Counted from the stretch's first letter, positions 48,901 through 57,761 are shown. The stretch: 64,000 nt of DNA from Cohnella ginsengisoli (GCF_029525555.1 NZ_JAPDHZ010000002.1:1339868-1403867); one strand, 5' to 3'. Program-made: numbers and translations. Notes: generated from the sequence alone by a model not told the origin.

Positions 48901-48912
48901 GAGTTTTTTCAT
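42905..48912 (-). CDS. giant secreted multidomain protein (PKD/Ig-like, lectin-like domains), two extra bases
   Basis: With one base removed at each of two C-runs (46067-46072 and about 45837-45840) this is one 2,001-residue protein. MKKLLSHILLICTIT...DAA is a signal peptide. About residues 30-430 are beta-rich with paired cysteines. A Pro/Thr linker (GGGPTPTPTSTPPPG) precedes several PKD/Ig-like domains (NRPPTAKIAW, SKPVAVIRGP, RPIADFTATW, RKPVADITEP, NKPPTADLAWTPSP). The middle has beta-propeller-like strands and a lectin/glucanase-like segment (YSVEFEENELRVKK). No catalytic site is recognised. GGAG precedes ATG 48912; the SLH protein gene ends 8 bp upstream. The likely role is a large cell- or spore-surface adhesin or scaffold. 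Confidence 0.82.
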
Positions 48913-48920
48913 AATAAACC

Positions 48921-50113
48921 TTACTCCTTGTTGTCAAAAGTTCCAAACTTCAGCTTATATCCATTAGCTGTTATGAACATTGGAACTTTTCTCTCAGCAT
49001 ACTTTTCGATTACTGATTTATCGATCACCATCATATACCAACCGCTCGCTATTGCGACTTTATCGAGCCACATACCTGGCACAATAGGGAAATCCTTCTG
49101 ATTATCACGATCAAAAGCAAAATAGTAACCCCAGTCTCCGTTGGGAATAACGCTATCGGTATGAAAAGTGTAGATGTTGTGCCCTTGGTTCTTAGGGTTT
49201 TTAATTGTGATGTACATAGCAACTACATATGTATCGCCTGTTACCGACTTGTTGGCAGGGTAGCTGACAATATTTTTAAATTTGCTCTTGAGGGGGGGCT
49301 TTTGGATCATCCATATCTACGATAATCATTTTATCAAGGCTCGCATCGACCTTAGCATTGATATCTAATTTGTAAGGTAATGCAACTGGTTTTGTACCCC
49401 AAACTTCCTCCAAATTCGTTCCTTTATAGATTATTGCTGCGTTCTGAACTGCATTTTTGTCTGGCATCAGCTTGCCCCCCGACCGAACCGTCGCGAGACG
49501 CTCGATAACCGCCACGGCTTCTGCCCGCGTCGTCGTGCCCTTCTCGTTTAACGTCCCGTCAGCAATGCCCCCCGATCAGCCCGGCCGAAGCCGATTTGTA
49601 CAGCGCTTCGCCGTCCGTCAGTTTCTTCCCTCGGACCGCGTCATCGGTGCCGCGAACGAGCAGCTTAGACATTTCCGTGCGGTTCATCTGGCCGTCCCAG
49701 GCTGCGCCCAGGTCGCTGTCCTGCAGAAGCGCAGCAGCCTTCAGTGACGAAACGTAAGGTACATACCACTTCGTGCCTGCAACTGAAGGCTTCACGGGCA
49801 GATGCAGCGAATCCGCGACCATCTTTACGAATTCGGCGCGCGTAACTTCTTTGTTCGGCTTAAACGTGCCGTCCGGGTAGCCCTTCACGTAGCCTTTGGC
49901 GACTGCCGCCTCGATCGCTTGCTTCGCCCAATGGCTGCCAATATCGTTCAATGGAGCCGCGCCGTTAGATGCTAGCACTGCCGAGACTCGGCTCGCCGTC
50001 GAAGCGCCATAGACGTCAGCCGAGTGCAGAAGCATTGCCGTCAACATGACTGAAATAAATACGAGCCGCGAGACGCGCCCCTTTTTCTTCATCCATTCGA
50101 ATTGCCCTATCAT
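48921..50113 (-). CDS. S-layer homology (SLH) domain surface protein, two extra bases
   Basis: Deleting one base in each of the C6 run at 49568-49573 and the G7 run at 49292-49298 yields a 396-residue protein. A signal peptide (hydrophobic LVFISVMLTAMLLHS, then VYGA) is followed by three SLH domains: DIGSHWAKQAIEAAVAKGYV with PDGTFKPNKEVTRAEF, a second with YVSSLKAAALLQDS, and a third with ASAGLIGGIADGTLNEKG. SLH domains bind pyruvylated wall polysaccharide. The C-terminal 180 residues are beta-rich and unassigned. It is immediately upstream of, and co-transcribed with, the giant protein, and probably anchors it. ATG 50113 is used; ATG 50092 is possible. Confidence 0.85.
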
Positions 50114-50254
50114 TACAAATCCCCCCGCTTCTAATAGATTCATCATTTGTGGAAAAATAAATAGTTGTCATTAAGCATCTATTTCTACATGAAGTTCACA
50201 CGTATCACACGAATCGCACAGGATAGCGAAGCACCGCGTGACATAAACAGGCAT

Positions 50255-50301
50255 AAAAAAGGAAGCACGAGAGACGTCTGACTTCGTCTGCGGGTGCTTC
50301 C
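50255..50301 (-). terminator. intrinsic terminator after the small-protein operon
   Basis: On the minus strand GGAAGCAC (50294-50301) pairs with GTGCTTCC (50261-50268), enclosing a smaller AGACG/CGTCT hairpin, followed by T6 (50255-50260). Between here and 50113 lies the promoter region of the SLH operon; I cannot assign a promoter there with confidence. Confidence 0.8.
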
Positions 50302-50410
50302 TCGCATTTGGATATCCTATTTTTGGATAGTATATAATCAATCGGCAATTTTCGTCAATAGTTCATTTTGTGCAACTTCCACAGTTCGTATGCCGACGGT
50401 CTCCCGCGCA

Positions 50411-50695
50411 TCAAACCTGCTTATCGTAAGCAAGCTGGTGGCCGTCTTCGAAGCCTTTGGCGAAACCGGCGTTGTACCCTTCGTTGTACGCCTGATTGAA
50501 GCTGGCGCTCGGGTTCGTCGTCCTCTGCCTATGGCTTCTTACGCGGCCGATCCGTCGCTTGCCTACGGCTGCCGCGCGCTTTTTCAGGCCGGGCTTCCGC
50601 CTGGCCGCTACGCTTTTCCTCCGCAGCGAATGCGTTCCCCGCCCCGGCTTCGCCCGGCTCGTTCTACGCAGCGCATGCACCGTGATCCTCTCCAT
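50411..50695 (-). CDS. 94-residue Arg-rich protein ending in [Y/F]xxG tetrapeptide repeats
   Basis: Family not recognised. Start ATG 50695 has AAGGGGGGA 6 bases upstream. Residues 10-58 are extremely basic (Arg/Lys about 45 percent). Residues 70-85 read YNEGYNAGFAKGFEDG, four perfect aromatic-x-x-Gly repeats, then HQLAYDKQV. The same two-part arrangement heads the GT2, GT-D and CgeB-like glycosyltransferases nearby, but here it stands alone. It is the last gene of the small-protein group, before a terminator. It could be a scaffold or adaptor on the spore or cell surface. Confidence 0.7.
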   Translation of the reverse strand: MERITVHALRRTSRAKPGRGTHSLRRKSVAARRKPGLKKRAAAVGKRRIGRVRSHRQRTTNPSASFNQAYNEGYNAGFAKGFEDGHQLAYDKQV

Positions 50696-50792
50696 CGCCG
50701 CTCCCCCCTTCACTCAACGATTGGCTCCTGCTTGCGACTGTCGTCATTCGTTTTCGGCCATCCCGACTCGTATGGCTGTTGCGCCCACTGCC

Positions 50793-51140
50793 TCAGCCGC
50801 CCCGCCGGACTCTCCTGCCCGCCATGCCTTCCGCCCCAGTGCCGCCGCCTCCGCGCGCGCCAATGATCTTCAGGCGCACAGCCGCAGCCTTTTTCAACCA
50901 AGGGCCAACCGGCCTCCCCTGCTTAGGCGGCATCCAGGACACGCCCGCCACGCTCCTCGCCATCTCGGCTTGCAGCCCCGTCAGCACCCGCACATGCTCG
51001 CGGAGCGAAGAAGCGGACGGCACGCCCGCCGCGCTGATGTCAGCCGCGCTCTCCAGCATGCGCGCCATCGCTTCCTGACTCCTCGCGATCGCCTTCAGCA
51101 TGGCGAGCTTCGCTTCCCACTCCGCGTTCAGCCGGCTCAT
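50793..51140 (-). CDS. 115-residue helical protein, third member of a tandem paralogous trio
   Basis: ATG 51140 overlaps the TGA of the upstream gene by ATGA. Residues 1-80 are predicted helical, with KAIARSQEAMARMLESAADI corresponding to NMAMILEAK and HMARIMDAK in the two upstream genes. The tail is basic and Gly-rich (RLKIIGARGGGG...RRVRRGG). The family is not recognised. It is translationally coupled to its neighbour, so a stoichiometric complex is plausible. Confidence 0.65.
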   Translation of the reverse strand: MSRLNAEWEAKLAMLKAIARSQEAMARMLESAADISAAGVPSASSLREHVRVLTGLQAEMARSVAGVSWMPPKQGRPVGPWLKKAAAVRLKIIGARGGGGTGAEGMAGRRVRRGG

Positions 51141-51475
51141 CCGTCCGAATCGCCGCCTCCCAAGCCGTCCAGCAGTCCCGACAGACCGCTTTCCTCTTGG
51201 TCGCCGCCTGGCTCGAGGATCGTTTTCATGCTGCGGTTCATGCCCTGGCACAGCTTGGTCAGACCCTCGATCAGTTCCACGTTCTGTTCGTGAATCTTCA
51301 GGGAGGTAGACAGGTTCGACGCATGGTCCGGGATCGAGTCCGTTGTGACGTGCATGCACAACCAGTTGCGAACCTTCTCCGCCTCGAAGGCCTTCGCTTC
51401 CAGGATCATCGCCATGTTCCACTGCATTTTGGCAATCGCGTTCAATGTATTATAATAGGCTTCCTCTCTCGTCAT
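51137..51475 (-). CDS. 112-residue helical protein, second member of the trio
   Basis: Starts MTREEAYYNTLNAIAKMQWNM. The helical body includes MAMILEAKAFEAEKV and a long second helix (IHEQNVELIEGLTKLCQGMN); the end is SGLSGLLDGLGGGD, similar to the NGLDGLLGGSAD segment of the upstream protein. No signal peptide, membrane segment or catalytic motif. The family is not recognised, though similar small proteins are common near spore-surface glycosyltransferases in Paenibacillaceae as far as I recall. Confidence 0.7.
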   Translation of the reverse strand: MTREEAYYNTLNAIAKMQWNMAMILEAKAFEAEKVRNWLCMHVTTDSIPDHASNLSTSLKIHEQNVELIEGLTKLCQGMNRSMKTILEPGGDQEESGLSGLLDGLGGGDSDG

Positions 51476-51505
51476 CGCCGTTCTCCTCCCTGCGAAGTCC
51501 GCTTG

Positions 51506-51793
51506 TTATTCTTCGTCGGGAATGTCCGCCGCCTTCACGATCTGCTTGAGACTGTCCGCCAGCGCGTCGTGCATATCGGCCAGTCCGACCACGTAGGCAA
51601 TGATGCTCTTGGTGACGTCAGCCGAGCCTCCCAGCAGTCCGTCCAGCCCGTTTAAATCGGGATGCATATCCGGTAAAGCCGTGATCATCTGCGACATCCG
51701 GACCGCGACCTGACGCTTGGCGTCCATAATGCGCGCCATATGCTGGTGGGAATGGGATAGGTGAACCGCCACTTCGGTCAAAAAATTTTGCAT
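51506..51793 (-). CDS. 95-residue helical protein, first member of the trio
   Basis: GGAGGCGG lies 5-6 bases upstream of ATG 51793. The sequence begins MQNFLTEVAVHLSHSHQHM and continues with ARIMDAKRQVAVRMSQMI and LADMHDALADSLKQIVKAA, so it is almost all helix, His/Met-rich, and acidic at the end. It is the first gene of the small-protein group and has a good sporulation-type -10 upstream (51863-51871). No known family recognised. Confidence 0.7.
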   Translation of the reverse strand: MQNFLTEVAVHLSHSHQHMARIMDAKRQVAVRMSQMITALPDMHPDLNGLDGLLGGSADVTKSIIAYVVGLADMHDALADSLKQIVKAADIPDEE

Positions 51794-51862
51794 GGTTCCG
51801 CCTCCCCCGCCTCCGCTTATTGCGATCGTGTACGTGCCGTTCGGCGCGATTCATGCCTTCAT

Positions 51863-51871
51863 TATCTTATG
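51863..51871 (-). promoter_or_regulatory. sigma-K-like -10 element before the small-protein operon
   Basis: The minus strand reads CATAAGATA, a perfect match to the sigma-K -10 consensus CATANNNTA, about 70 bp before ATG 51793. No good -35 (AC) is seen at the usual spacing, so this is tentative. Confidence 0.4.
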
Positions 51872-52017
51872 CGGCGCTTGCCCGTTTGCCACACGAAGTC
51901 CGTTTGCCTCCTGGGAAATCGAAGTCAAGGCGGCATGGTAAAAAGCCGCTCGCCTTCTTCAATCGGTCAAATCGAAGAAGCGAGCCGGATCGGCTCGCCT
52001 TGTGTTCCGTTTGCTCG

Positions 52018-53385
52018 TCACAATGCCTGGAGCAGCTTCGGCAGCGCGATAATCGGGGCGCCCGGCGCCATCCCGCCAGCGCGGCTTCCGACACTTCCGC
52101 CATCGGCTTGAGATGGAGGTTCCAGCTCTTAAGCGCGACGGTCCCGAGCACGCGCCTCGCCGTATCGCCCTCAAGATGATAGGCGGTCCCATCGGGCAGA
52201 AGCGCAACGGCGCACGCCCTTCCTTCGACCGGTTCAACGCCGGCGCCGCGCCAGCGGGAGGCCGCTGCATCCGCTTCGATCGGGTCCCCGACGGGCCATC
52301 GGCGCAGATCGATGCGCGAGAGCTTGACGGCCTCGAACGGCAGCACGCCGATCACGAGCCTGCGCATGCCGCCTTCCACCCAATAGACGTCGGCATCTGC
52401 CGCGCGGACGGCAACCCCGCTCAGGGAACAGCTCGCTTAGCCCTAACGAACCGGCATTCCCATCCTCCGCGATCGCCGAAGCGACTGTGCCCGCCCACTG
52501 CTGCCAGCCCCGCCATTTGTCGATGTAGTAGCGCTCGTTCGCCGCGTGAACGCGAAGGAAATCGTCGCCCAACGCCCGGATGCTGACGCTTCCGAAGTGA
52601 TGGATAAACGTGTCGCCCGCGATCACGAGACGCTGGCCGAGCAGCCGAACGCGAGTGTCCCAGTCGTCGTCCTCGAAGTTGCCGAACTCGAAGCCTTCGT
52701 CCAGATAGCCGATCCTGAGAAAGGTTTCCCGACGCATCAGCACGCAGAAGCCGACGAGCCGATCCGTCTCCTGCCAGCGGCCCGGGTCGTGGCGGTTGAA
52801 TCCCGATGCGAACGACTGCATATCGTGAACGTTCGTGTAAGGCACCCGAATCTGCTGTTCCCCGCCGATGTAGTTCGTCACCGGACCCACCGCGCCGATG
52901 CCCGGATCGCTGTCGAGACAGGCGAGCAGGTTAGCCAGCCAGTTCTTGGTGACGAGCGTATCGTTGTTCAGCAGCATCAACGTCCGTCCCTTGGCCATCA
53001 TGAGCCCGATATTGCAGGCGCCCGCAAAACCCCGATTACGCTCCAGCACCCGATACCGCACGGTCCCGCCAAGCCTCGCCAAATACTCGGCCGTCCCGTC
53101 GGTGGAACCGTTGTCGATGACGATGATCTCGTAGGCGGGCTGCGTGTGCCTCACGATGCTGTTGATGCACTTTCCAAGCAGCTCCCGCTGGTTGAAGGTG
53201 GGGATGATGATGCTCGTGCCTTCGAAAAGCGTGTCGAAGCTCGAAATTCCCGCCTGCACGCCTTCTCGATATCCGTTGCCGTAGCCGTCCTGGTAACGGG
53301 GCACGGCCCTTACGCGCGCAGCCCGTGGCCGGGATCGCGGCCGGACGGCGCGTCTGCCTCTGCGGTTTGCTCGATTTTTGGCCAT
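52018..53385 (-). CDS. GT2 glycosyltransferase with Arg-rich and YxxG leader, two frame changes
   Basis: ATG 53385 has AAAGGAGG 9 bases upstream. Residues 3-30 are Arg-rich; residues 31-46 read YQDGYGNGYREGVQAG. The catalytic GT-A domain follows: SIIIPTFNQRELLGKC, VIDNGSTDGTAEYL, LLNNDTLV (DxD-type), GYLDEGFEFGNFEDDDW. The catalytic domain is intact. Downstream the frame changes at the C4 run near 52415-52418 (one extra base) and again near 52080 (one missing base), after which the gene ends GAPIIALPKLLQAL at 52018 (455 residues). The C-terminal 150 residues are a separate beta-rich region of unknown role. Confidence 0.82.
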
Positions 53386-53422
53386 CCGCGTCTGCCTCCT
53401 TTCTTGAAGAGTCGTCCCGACG

Positions 53423-54427
53423 CTATTCGACCGCAGGCACTGCCGCCCCGCCCAGTCTGTCCGCCATGTGACCGAAGTCGAACGCGGCCTTGCCCGTTCG
53501 CTCGGCCAGCCCGACGCAGATCGGGACCGCCGCGATGCCTGCCGACACGAGCGCCAGATCGAACGGCAAGGCGGCCGCCCGCTCCACGGCGCCGGCATAA
53601 TCCGACATACCGTCAACTGGCGCGACAGTGTGGACGACTTCGAGACCGGCGGCGCGCAGCGCGCGGGCCAGCGCCTCGGCTTTGTTGCCCACGATCGCGA
53701 TCCGCTTGCCGGCGGCGAGCCGCATCAGATGGCCCGACTCATGCAGCGCGTAATTGATCATTGAGCTCGTGAGGCGCAGCGATTCGGGCGGCACCCCATT
53801 GCGCCTGAGCGCCTCGAACAGCAGCGGCTGGTAGTTCGGTTTGCGCGACAGCGGCACGCCGACGACCGTCGCCCTGCGAATGGCAGCCGCGAGTTCGTCT
53901 CTGGCTGCGCCATCCGGCGCGTCAACCCCTGCATACGACAGAAATGGGCTTTCCCGCGCGATCTCCGCCGCCGGCTTCAGCCTATCCTGCGCCAGCGTGA
54001 GCAGCTCGCCGTCTCCCAGCCTTACGACGCTGTACGGCCGGCCAGCCGCCAGCGCGGCCTCAAGCTCGGCGCACAGCTCCTCTGGCCCGAGCAGCCGGAT
54101 GCTGCGCGCCAGCACGTGAGGTATTCCGGCTGCGATCACTTCCGCAACCGAGATGTCCGGCACGATACAGTCGCCAGGCAAGGCGGCTTCGAGCAGGCGC
54201 TCTCCGCCGTCGTACAGCCCCTCGAGGTATCCTTCGTCGTAGCCGGGAGCTAACCGTTGCTGCGCTTCGCTCGCGACACGGGGGTTCGGCCTCGGCCTTC
54301 GGTGCCGCAGCCGCCCCTTGCGGCCGGAGAGGCCGACAGCGCGCTTGCCTCCCTGCCTGCCCCTGCGCGAGGCCGCTCTGGGACGTTTCAAAGCCGCTCC
54401 GCCGCGACCGCGGGCGATCCTTTTCAC
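53423..54427 (-). CDS. GT-D fold glycosyltransferase with Arg-rich and YxxG leader
   Basis: A 334-residue protein whose GTG start at 54427 overlaps the preceding stop by GTGA. Residues 2-58 are Arg/Lys-rich; residues 63-75 read YDEGYLEGLYDGG. The GT-D (DUF1792-like) catalytic domain follows: SVVRLGDGELLTLAQ (about residues 145-160), VGVPLSRKPNYQ, VDGMSDYAG, and a C-terminal FDFGHMAD. GT-D enzymes add sugars in protein or surface glycan assembly. It is translationally coupled to the nucleotidyltransferase gene. Confidence 0.85.
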   Translation of the reverse strand: MKRIARGRGGAALKRPRAASRRGRQGGKRAVGLSGRKGRLRHRRPRPNPRVASEAQQRLAPGYDEGYLEGLYDGGERLLEAALPGDCIVPDISVAEVIAAGIPHVLARSIRLLGPEELCAELEAALAAGRPYSVVRLGDGELLTLAQDRLKPAAEIARESPFLSYAGVDAPDGAARDELAAAIRRATVVGVPLSRKPNYQPLLFEALRRNGVPPESLRLTSSMINYALHESGHLMRLAAGKRIAIVGNKAEALARALRAAGLEVVHTVAPVDGMSDYAGAVERAAALPFDLALVSAGIAAVPICVGLAERTGKAAFDFGHMADRLGGAAVPAVE

Positions 54428-55149
54428 GGCAATACGCCCTTCAGCTTCCCGCTCGCTTCCTCGAGCGATTCGAAGGTTCCCGCGTCGTTCCACCAGCCCG
54501 ACAGCTCGCGGAACGTCAGCTTTCCCGCATGGGCGTAGGCATTGTTCACGTCCGTGATCTCCAGCTCCCCGCGCTGCGAAGGCTTGATCCCGTCGATGAT
54601 GTCGAACACGTCGGCATGATACATATATAGGCCGGTCACGCAGTAAGTGGAAGCGGGATGCTCCGGCTTTTCTTCGATGTGGAGAATCTTGCCCCCTGCC
54701 TCATCCATCTCGGGAACGCCGTATCGGTGCGGATCGTTCACCGGATAGAGAAGAACCATCGCGCCGTCAGCTTGGCGTTGGAAGTCGTCGAAGTAAGGCG
54801 CGACCGACTCCGAGAACAAATTGTCCCCGAGCAGCACCGCGAACTTCTCGCCGGGATGCAGCATCGGGCGCGCCAGCTCCAGCGCCTGCGCAATGCCGCC
54901 CGCTTCTTCCTGGACCCGGTAAACGATCGAGACGCCCCAGTCCCGGCCGCTGCCCAGCACTTCGACGAAGTCGCCGAGCGAGCTGCGCCCCGTCACGAGC
55001 ACGATATCCCTGACGCCGGCTTCGCGAAGCCTCGCGATGCCATAGCAGATCATCGGATACCTGCCGACGGGCAGCAAATGCTTGTTCGTCCAGTACGTGA
55101 GCGGCTTCAACCGCGTTCCTGAGCCGCCTGCCAATATTACGGCTTTCAA
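54424..55149 (-). CDS. sugar-1-phosphate nucleotidyltransferase (RmlA-like, short type)
   Basis: A 241-residue enzyme with the signature KAVILAGGSGTRLKPLT at its start, then LLPVGRYPM, GDNLF (catalytic Asp), EKPEHPAS and GWWNDAGTFESL. It makes an NDP-sugar from a sugar-1-phosphate and an NTP, most likely dTDP-glucose-type. TTG 55149, with AAGGAGG 7 bases upstream, puts the glycine loop at the N-terminus; GTG 55155 is possible. It lies within the glycosyltransferase gene group and presumably supplies its donor sugar, with the RmlD-like reductase at 39.3 kb as a later step. Confidence 0.9.
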   Translation of the reverse strand: MKAVILAGGSGTRLKPLTYWTNKHLLPVGRYPMICYGIARLREAGVRDIVLVTGRSSLGDFVEVLGSGRDWGVSIVYRVQEEAGGIAQALELARPMLHPGEKFAVLLGDNLFSESVAPYFDDFQRQADGAMVLLYPVNDPHRYGVPEMDEAGGKILHIEEKPEHPASTYCVTGLYMYHADVFDIIDGIKPSQRGELEITDVNNAYAHAGKLTFRELSGWWNDAGTFESLEEASGKLKGVLP

Positions 55150-55162
55150 AGCCACCCCTCCT

Positions 55163-56657
55163 TCAGAATAAGGCGATCGAATCCAGACTCCATTTCTCGG
55201 CAAACGCCAGCCGGTCGAGCGCGATTGGCCCGCGCACTGGCATCGGATCTCATCCGTTCAGTCTCGCGCGCAGGTCGTAATCCGCGAACGCCCAGCCCCG
55301 CTGCGGAACTGGGATCCGGCATCCCGATCTCCTTCATCTCCTGCCTGCGCGTCGCTAGGCAAGCTCCGCCGCTGTATGCTCCAAGGGGCACATCCCGTTG
55401 AAAGCATCCTGGCGAACCCGGAAGTACTGCCATCAAACCCGGATATCCGTTTCCGACGAACGTCCCGCCGCGTCGACAATGGTGTCTGCCTTTCGCTCGG
55501 CATGCTGCCGCACCGCTTGGATGCAAGCTCGAGCCGTACGGGACGGTCAAAGCTAGGTATGACGGCCGTCGTCCGTACCCTGGCCTCCCCCTCCGATCGC
55601 CTGACGATTGCGCTTTTGATCAGGAAAGCCGAGTCTCGCCCCCCGTACCGACAAACATTCCCGCCAAGCGGCCGTATAGGCGCTTACGGCGGATGCCGGC
55701 TCTTCCCGCTCTCCCGAGAAAGGAACGCCGTCGCAACCCGACACGCGCAGTCCAGATACGAGCGCGGCCGCCTGAGCTCTCGCAGGATTCCCGAGCGCTT
55801 CCGTCCCGATCGCGTCGATCGCGCGCCGCGACAAGACGAAGGGTACGCCGCCGATGGCGTCCGCGCGCAAATCCGGCCTACCAAGAGAAACATTGAGAAA
55901 TTCCCGCAGCCAGGAAGCGCCTCCCCCTGCGGTCGAACGCTCCCTCTTGCGTCGTTCTGTCGCACAGCACGGCGTCCGTACCGGCATCCGCCCGAACGAG
56001 CATCGCCCCAAGCAGCCTCGCAGGGCAAGGCTTCGCGCCGTCCGCGAACAGCACCGAGTCCGCGCCGGTCAGTTTGGCGCCGGCAGCGCGAGCTGCATGC
56101 GGGCTCTTGTATCCGTCTGGCGAATGAAACACGACGACTCGGGGATGGGATAGCAATGTCTTAAGCATCGGCTCGGCGTTCGCTCCGAGCACGACGACGA
56201 TCTCCCGGAGCGGCAGCCGTTCGAGCTCTGCCAGCACCGCCTGCAGGCTCGCTGTACTTCCGTCTGCATACAGGACGGCGGAAGCCGAACCCTGCAGCGG
56301 CAGCAGCTCGTCATGCATCTGCATGCCGCTGCCTTGGCGGATGCCGGCTGCATATGCCGCTCCATACCGGTACAGCCGTAAACGATCCGCGCTTCCTGCA
56401 GCCGCCTGTCGGCTTACTTTATCAGCCCATGCGCGCTGCGCATAGTCGCTCAACGCCCTGACCGTCCCTGCAGGGTGCGCCGAACGCCATGCAGCGCCGT
56501 CTACCGCGCCTTCGCGCCGCCAGTACTCGGCGGCCTTGCCCGTCGCCTTCGTAGCGGCGGCGACTCTTCTATCGTTAGATCCGCGCATGGCGACTCTCCG
56601 TCGATCGACTCTTTTTCGCACAATCTTTGCGCCTTTCAAAGCGTTTCTTCTCCTCAT
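55163..56657 (-). pseudogene. GT2-type glycosyltransferase, disrupted by multiple frame changes and a TGA
   Basis: The N-terminal part (from ATG 56657, ATGA overlap with the gene upstream) has an Arg-rich leader and a degenerate first GT-like domain (SADRLRLYRYG, REIVVVLGANAEPMLKTL, PSPDG-like loop). A second GT2 domain (TAVIPSFDRP, then CIQAVRQHAERKADTIV, GTFVGNGYPGLMAVLPG, LGAYSGGACLATRR, GWAFADYDLRARLNG) is spread over three frames. Frame changes lie near 55923-55927, 55587-55591, 55530, 55465 and 55300, and a TGA near 55250 precedes a family-like end (AEKWSLDSIALF) at 55163. All five shifts can be undone by single-base edits in G/C runs or nearby, giving 497 residues plus the TGA. Confidence 0.75.
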
Positions 56658-57580
56658 GCGCCCTCTCCCCTGCGCGCGCCGATGCCTTGCGGCGGCCGCC
56701 CGGCAGCTCCGTCGCCCATCAGCCACCAGCCGATCGCCTCGAGATGGTCGCCGATGATCAGCGGCTCCAGCGAACCGGTCCGCTCGCGTTTCGTCCGCGG
56801 CCGGTTTATCGCGCCCACGTCGATATGACGCACCCGACGGACGTTCAAGCCGGCATGCAGCGCCTTCGTCATCGCGAGCGGCGGCACCGCCAGCGCATCC
56901 GCGCCGATCGCAGTTAACGCGCGGCGGCTGATCGCATGGGGTACCGCGGTCATGGACGCCCCCTCAAGATCAGGTCTGCCGAGCAGCGCGTTCAGTGCAT
57001 GCTTCGCCAGAACGACATTGTGGACGACAGGCCGCTTGCGCGGGCCCGAATAGTCATTCAGGGCAATATCCGTCCCCCGCTCGATCGCGTTCGTAAACGC
57101 GCGCAACCGGGCGGCGGGAATGATCATATCGGCGTCAATGAACAACAGCGTGTCGCCCGACGCCTCTCTTGCGCCGACGGCCCGGCCGACATCGTGGCCG
57201 AGAGGGCTGTCGAACACGAGCACGCGCGCGCCGCTCGTCTTGGCGATGGCCAGAGAGCCGTCGGTAGAGCCGTTCAGCACAGCGATGACTTCGGTGCGCG
57301 GATGAATGCGGTATGCCTCCCGGATGACGCGCGCCAGCGTCCGCTTCTCGTTCATCACCGGGATGATGACCGAGACCGCGGGCGGCCGCCGCGCTTCGTC
57401 TCCGCGAGCGCCTGTCCGGCTCATTTGCGCGCGATCAACCGTTGCCGTGCGCTTCGCAGCCGCCCGCATCGCCCTTCCTGGCGCCCTGCCTCGAAGAGCG
57501 GGTCGAGACCGCTTCCGGCGGACAGGCGGCCGGCGGCGCTCGAGACTTGCGGATCTGTCGCTACCGGTCCGGTGCTTCAT
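56654..57580 (-). CDS. GT2 glycosyltransferase with Arg-rich leader
   Basis: A 308-residue protein; GGGAGGGG precedes ATG 57580. Residues 9-65 are rich in Arg. The GT-A catalytic domain reads [41 protein letters not shown] (DxD), and a C-terminal [19 protein letters not shown]. The [10 protein letters not shown] ending is typical of spore-surface GT2 proteins in this lineage as I recall. It lacks the [Y/F/W]xxG repeats of its neighbours. It is the first gene of the leftward glycosyltransferase group, 180 bp after the giant repeat protein. Confidence 0.88.
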   Translation of the reverse strand: MKHRTGSDRSASLERRRPPVRRKRSRPALRGRAPGRAMRAAAKRTATVDRAQMSRTGARGDEARRPPAVSVIIPVMNEKRTLARVIREAYRIHPRTEVIAVLNGSTDGSLAIAKTSGARVLVFDSPLGHDVGRAVGAREASGDTLLFIDADMIIPAARLRAFTNAIERGTDIALNDYSGPRKRPVVHNVVLAKHALNALLGRPDLEGASMTAVPHAISRRALTAIGADALAVPPLAMTKALHAGLNVRRVRHIDVGAINRPRTKRERTGSLEPLIIGDHLEAIGWWLMGDGAAGRPPQGIGARRGEGA

Positions 57581-57710
57581 CGAATCCCCTCCCTGTCAGG
57601 CAGCAGTGTACAGGACATCATATGTGCAACGTGTCCATATGCAACGGCACTTGTACGAGAGATTTGAGCCCGTACAACTGCATCTCATGTGAAAAAGGGT
57701 AAGGCGACGA

Positions 57711-57747
57711 AAAGCCCCCGCCGCCTTGTAGACGGGACGAGGGCTTG
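57711..57747 (-). terminator. probable terminator after the giant repeat protein gene
   Basis: On the minus strand AAGCCC with an adjacent CCG pairs with CGG and GGGCTT, followed by T4. It lies 15 bp past the stop at 57762. The short T-run makes this only moderately convincing. Confidence 0.5.
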
Positions 57748-57761
57748 CGAGTCGTGACGTA

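Noticed and set aside
8828..49573. Phase variation by homopolymer slippage as the main explanation for the split genes
   Set aside because: The runs are short (4-7), occur in catabolic genes as well as surface genes, and are nearly all +1. That is better explained by over-calling, although it stays testable.
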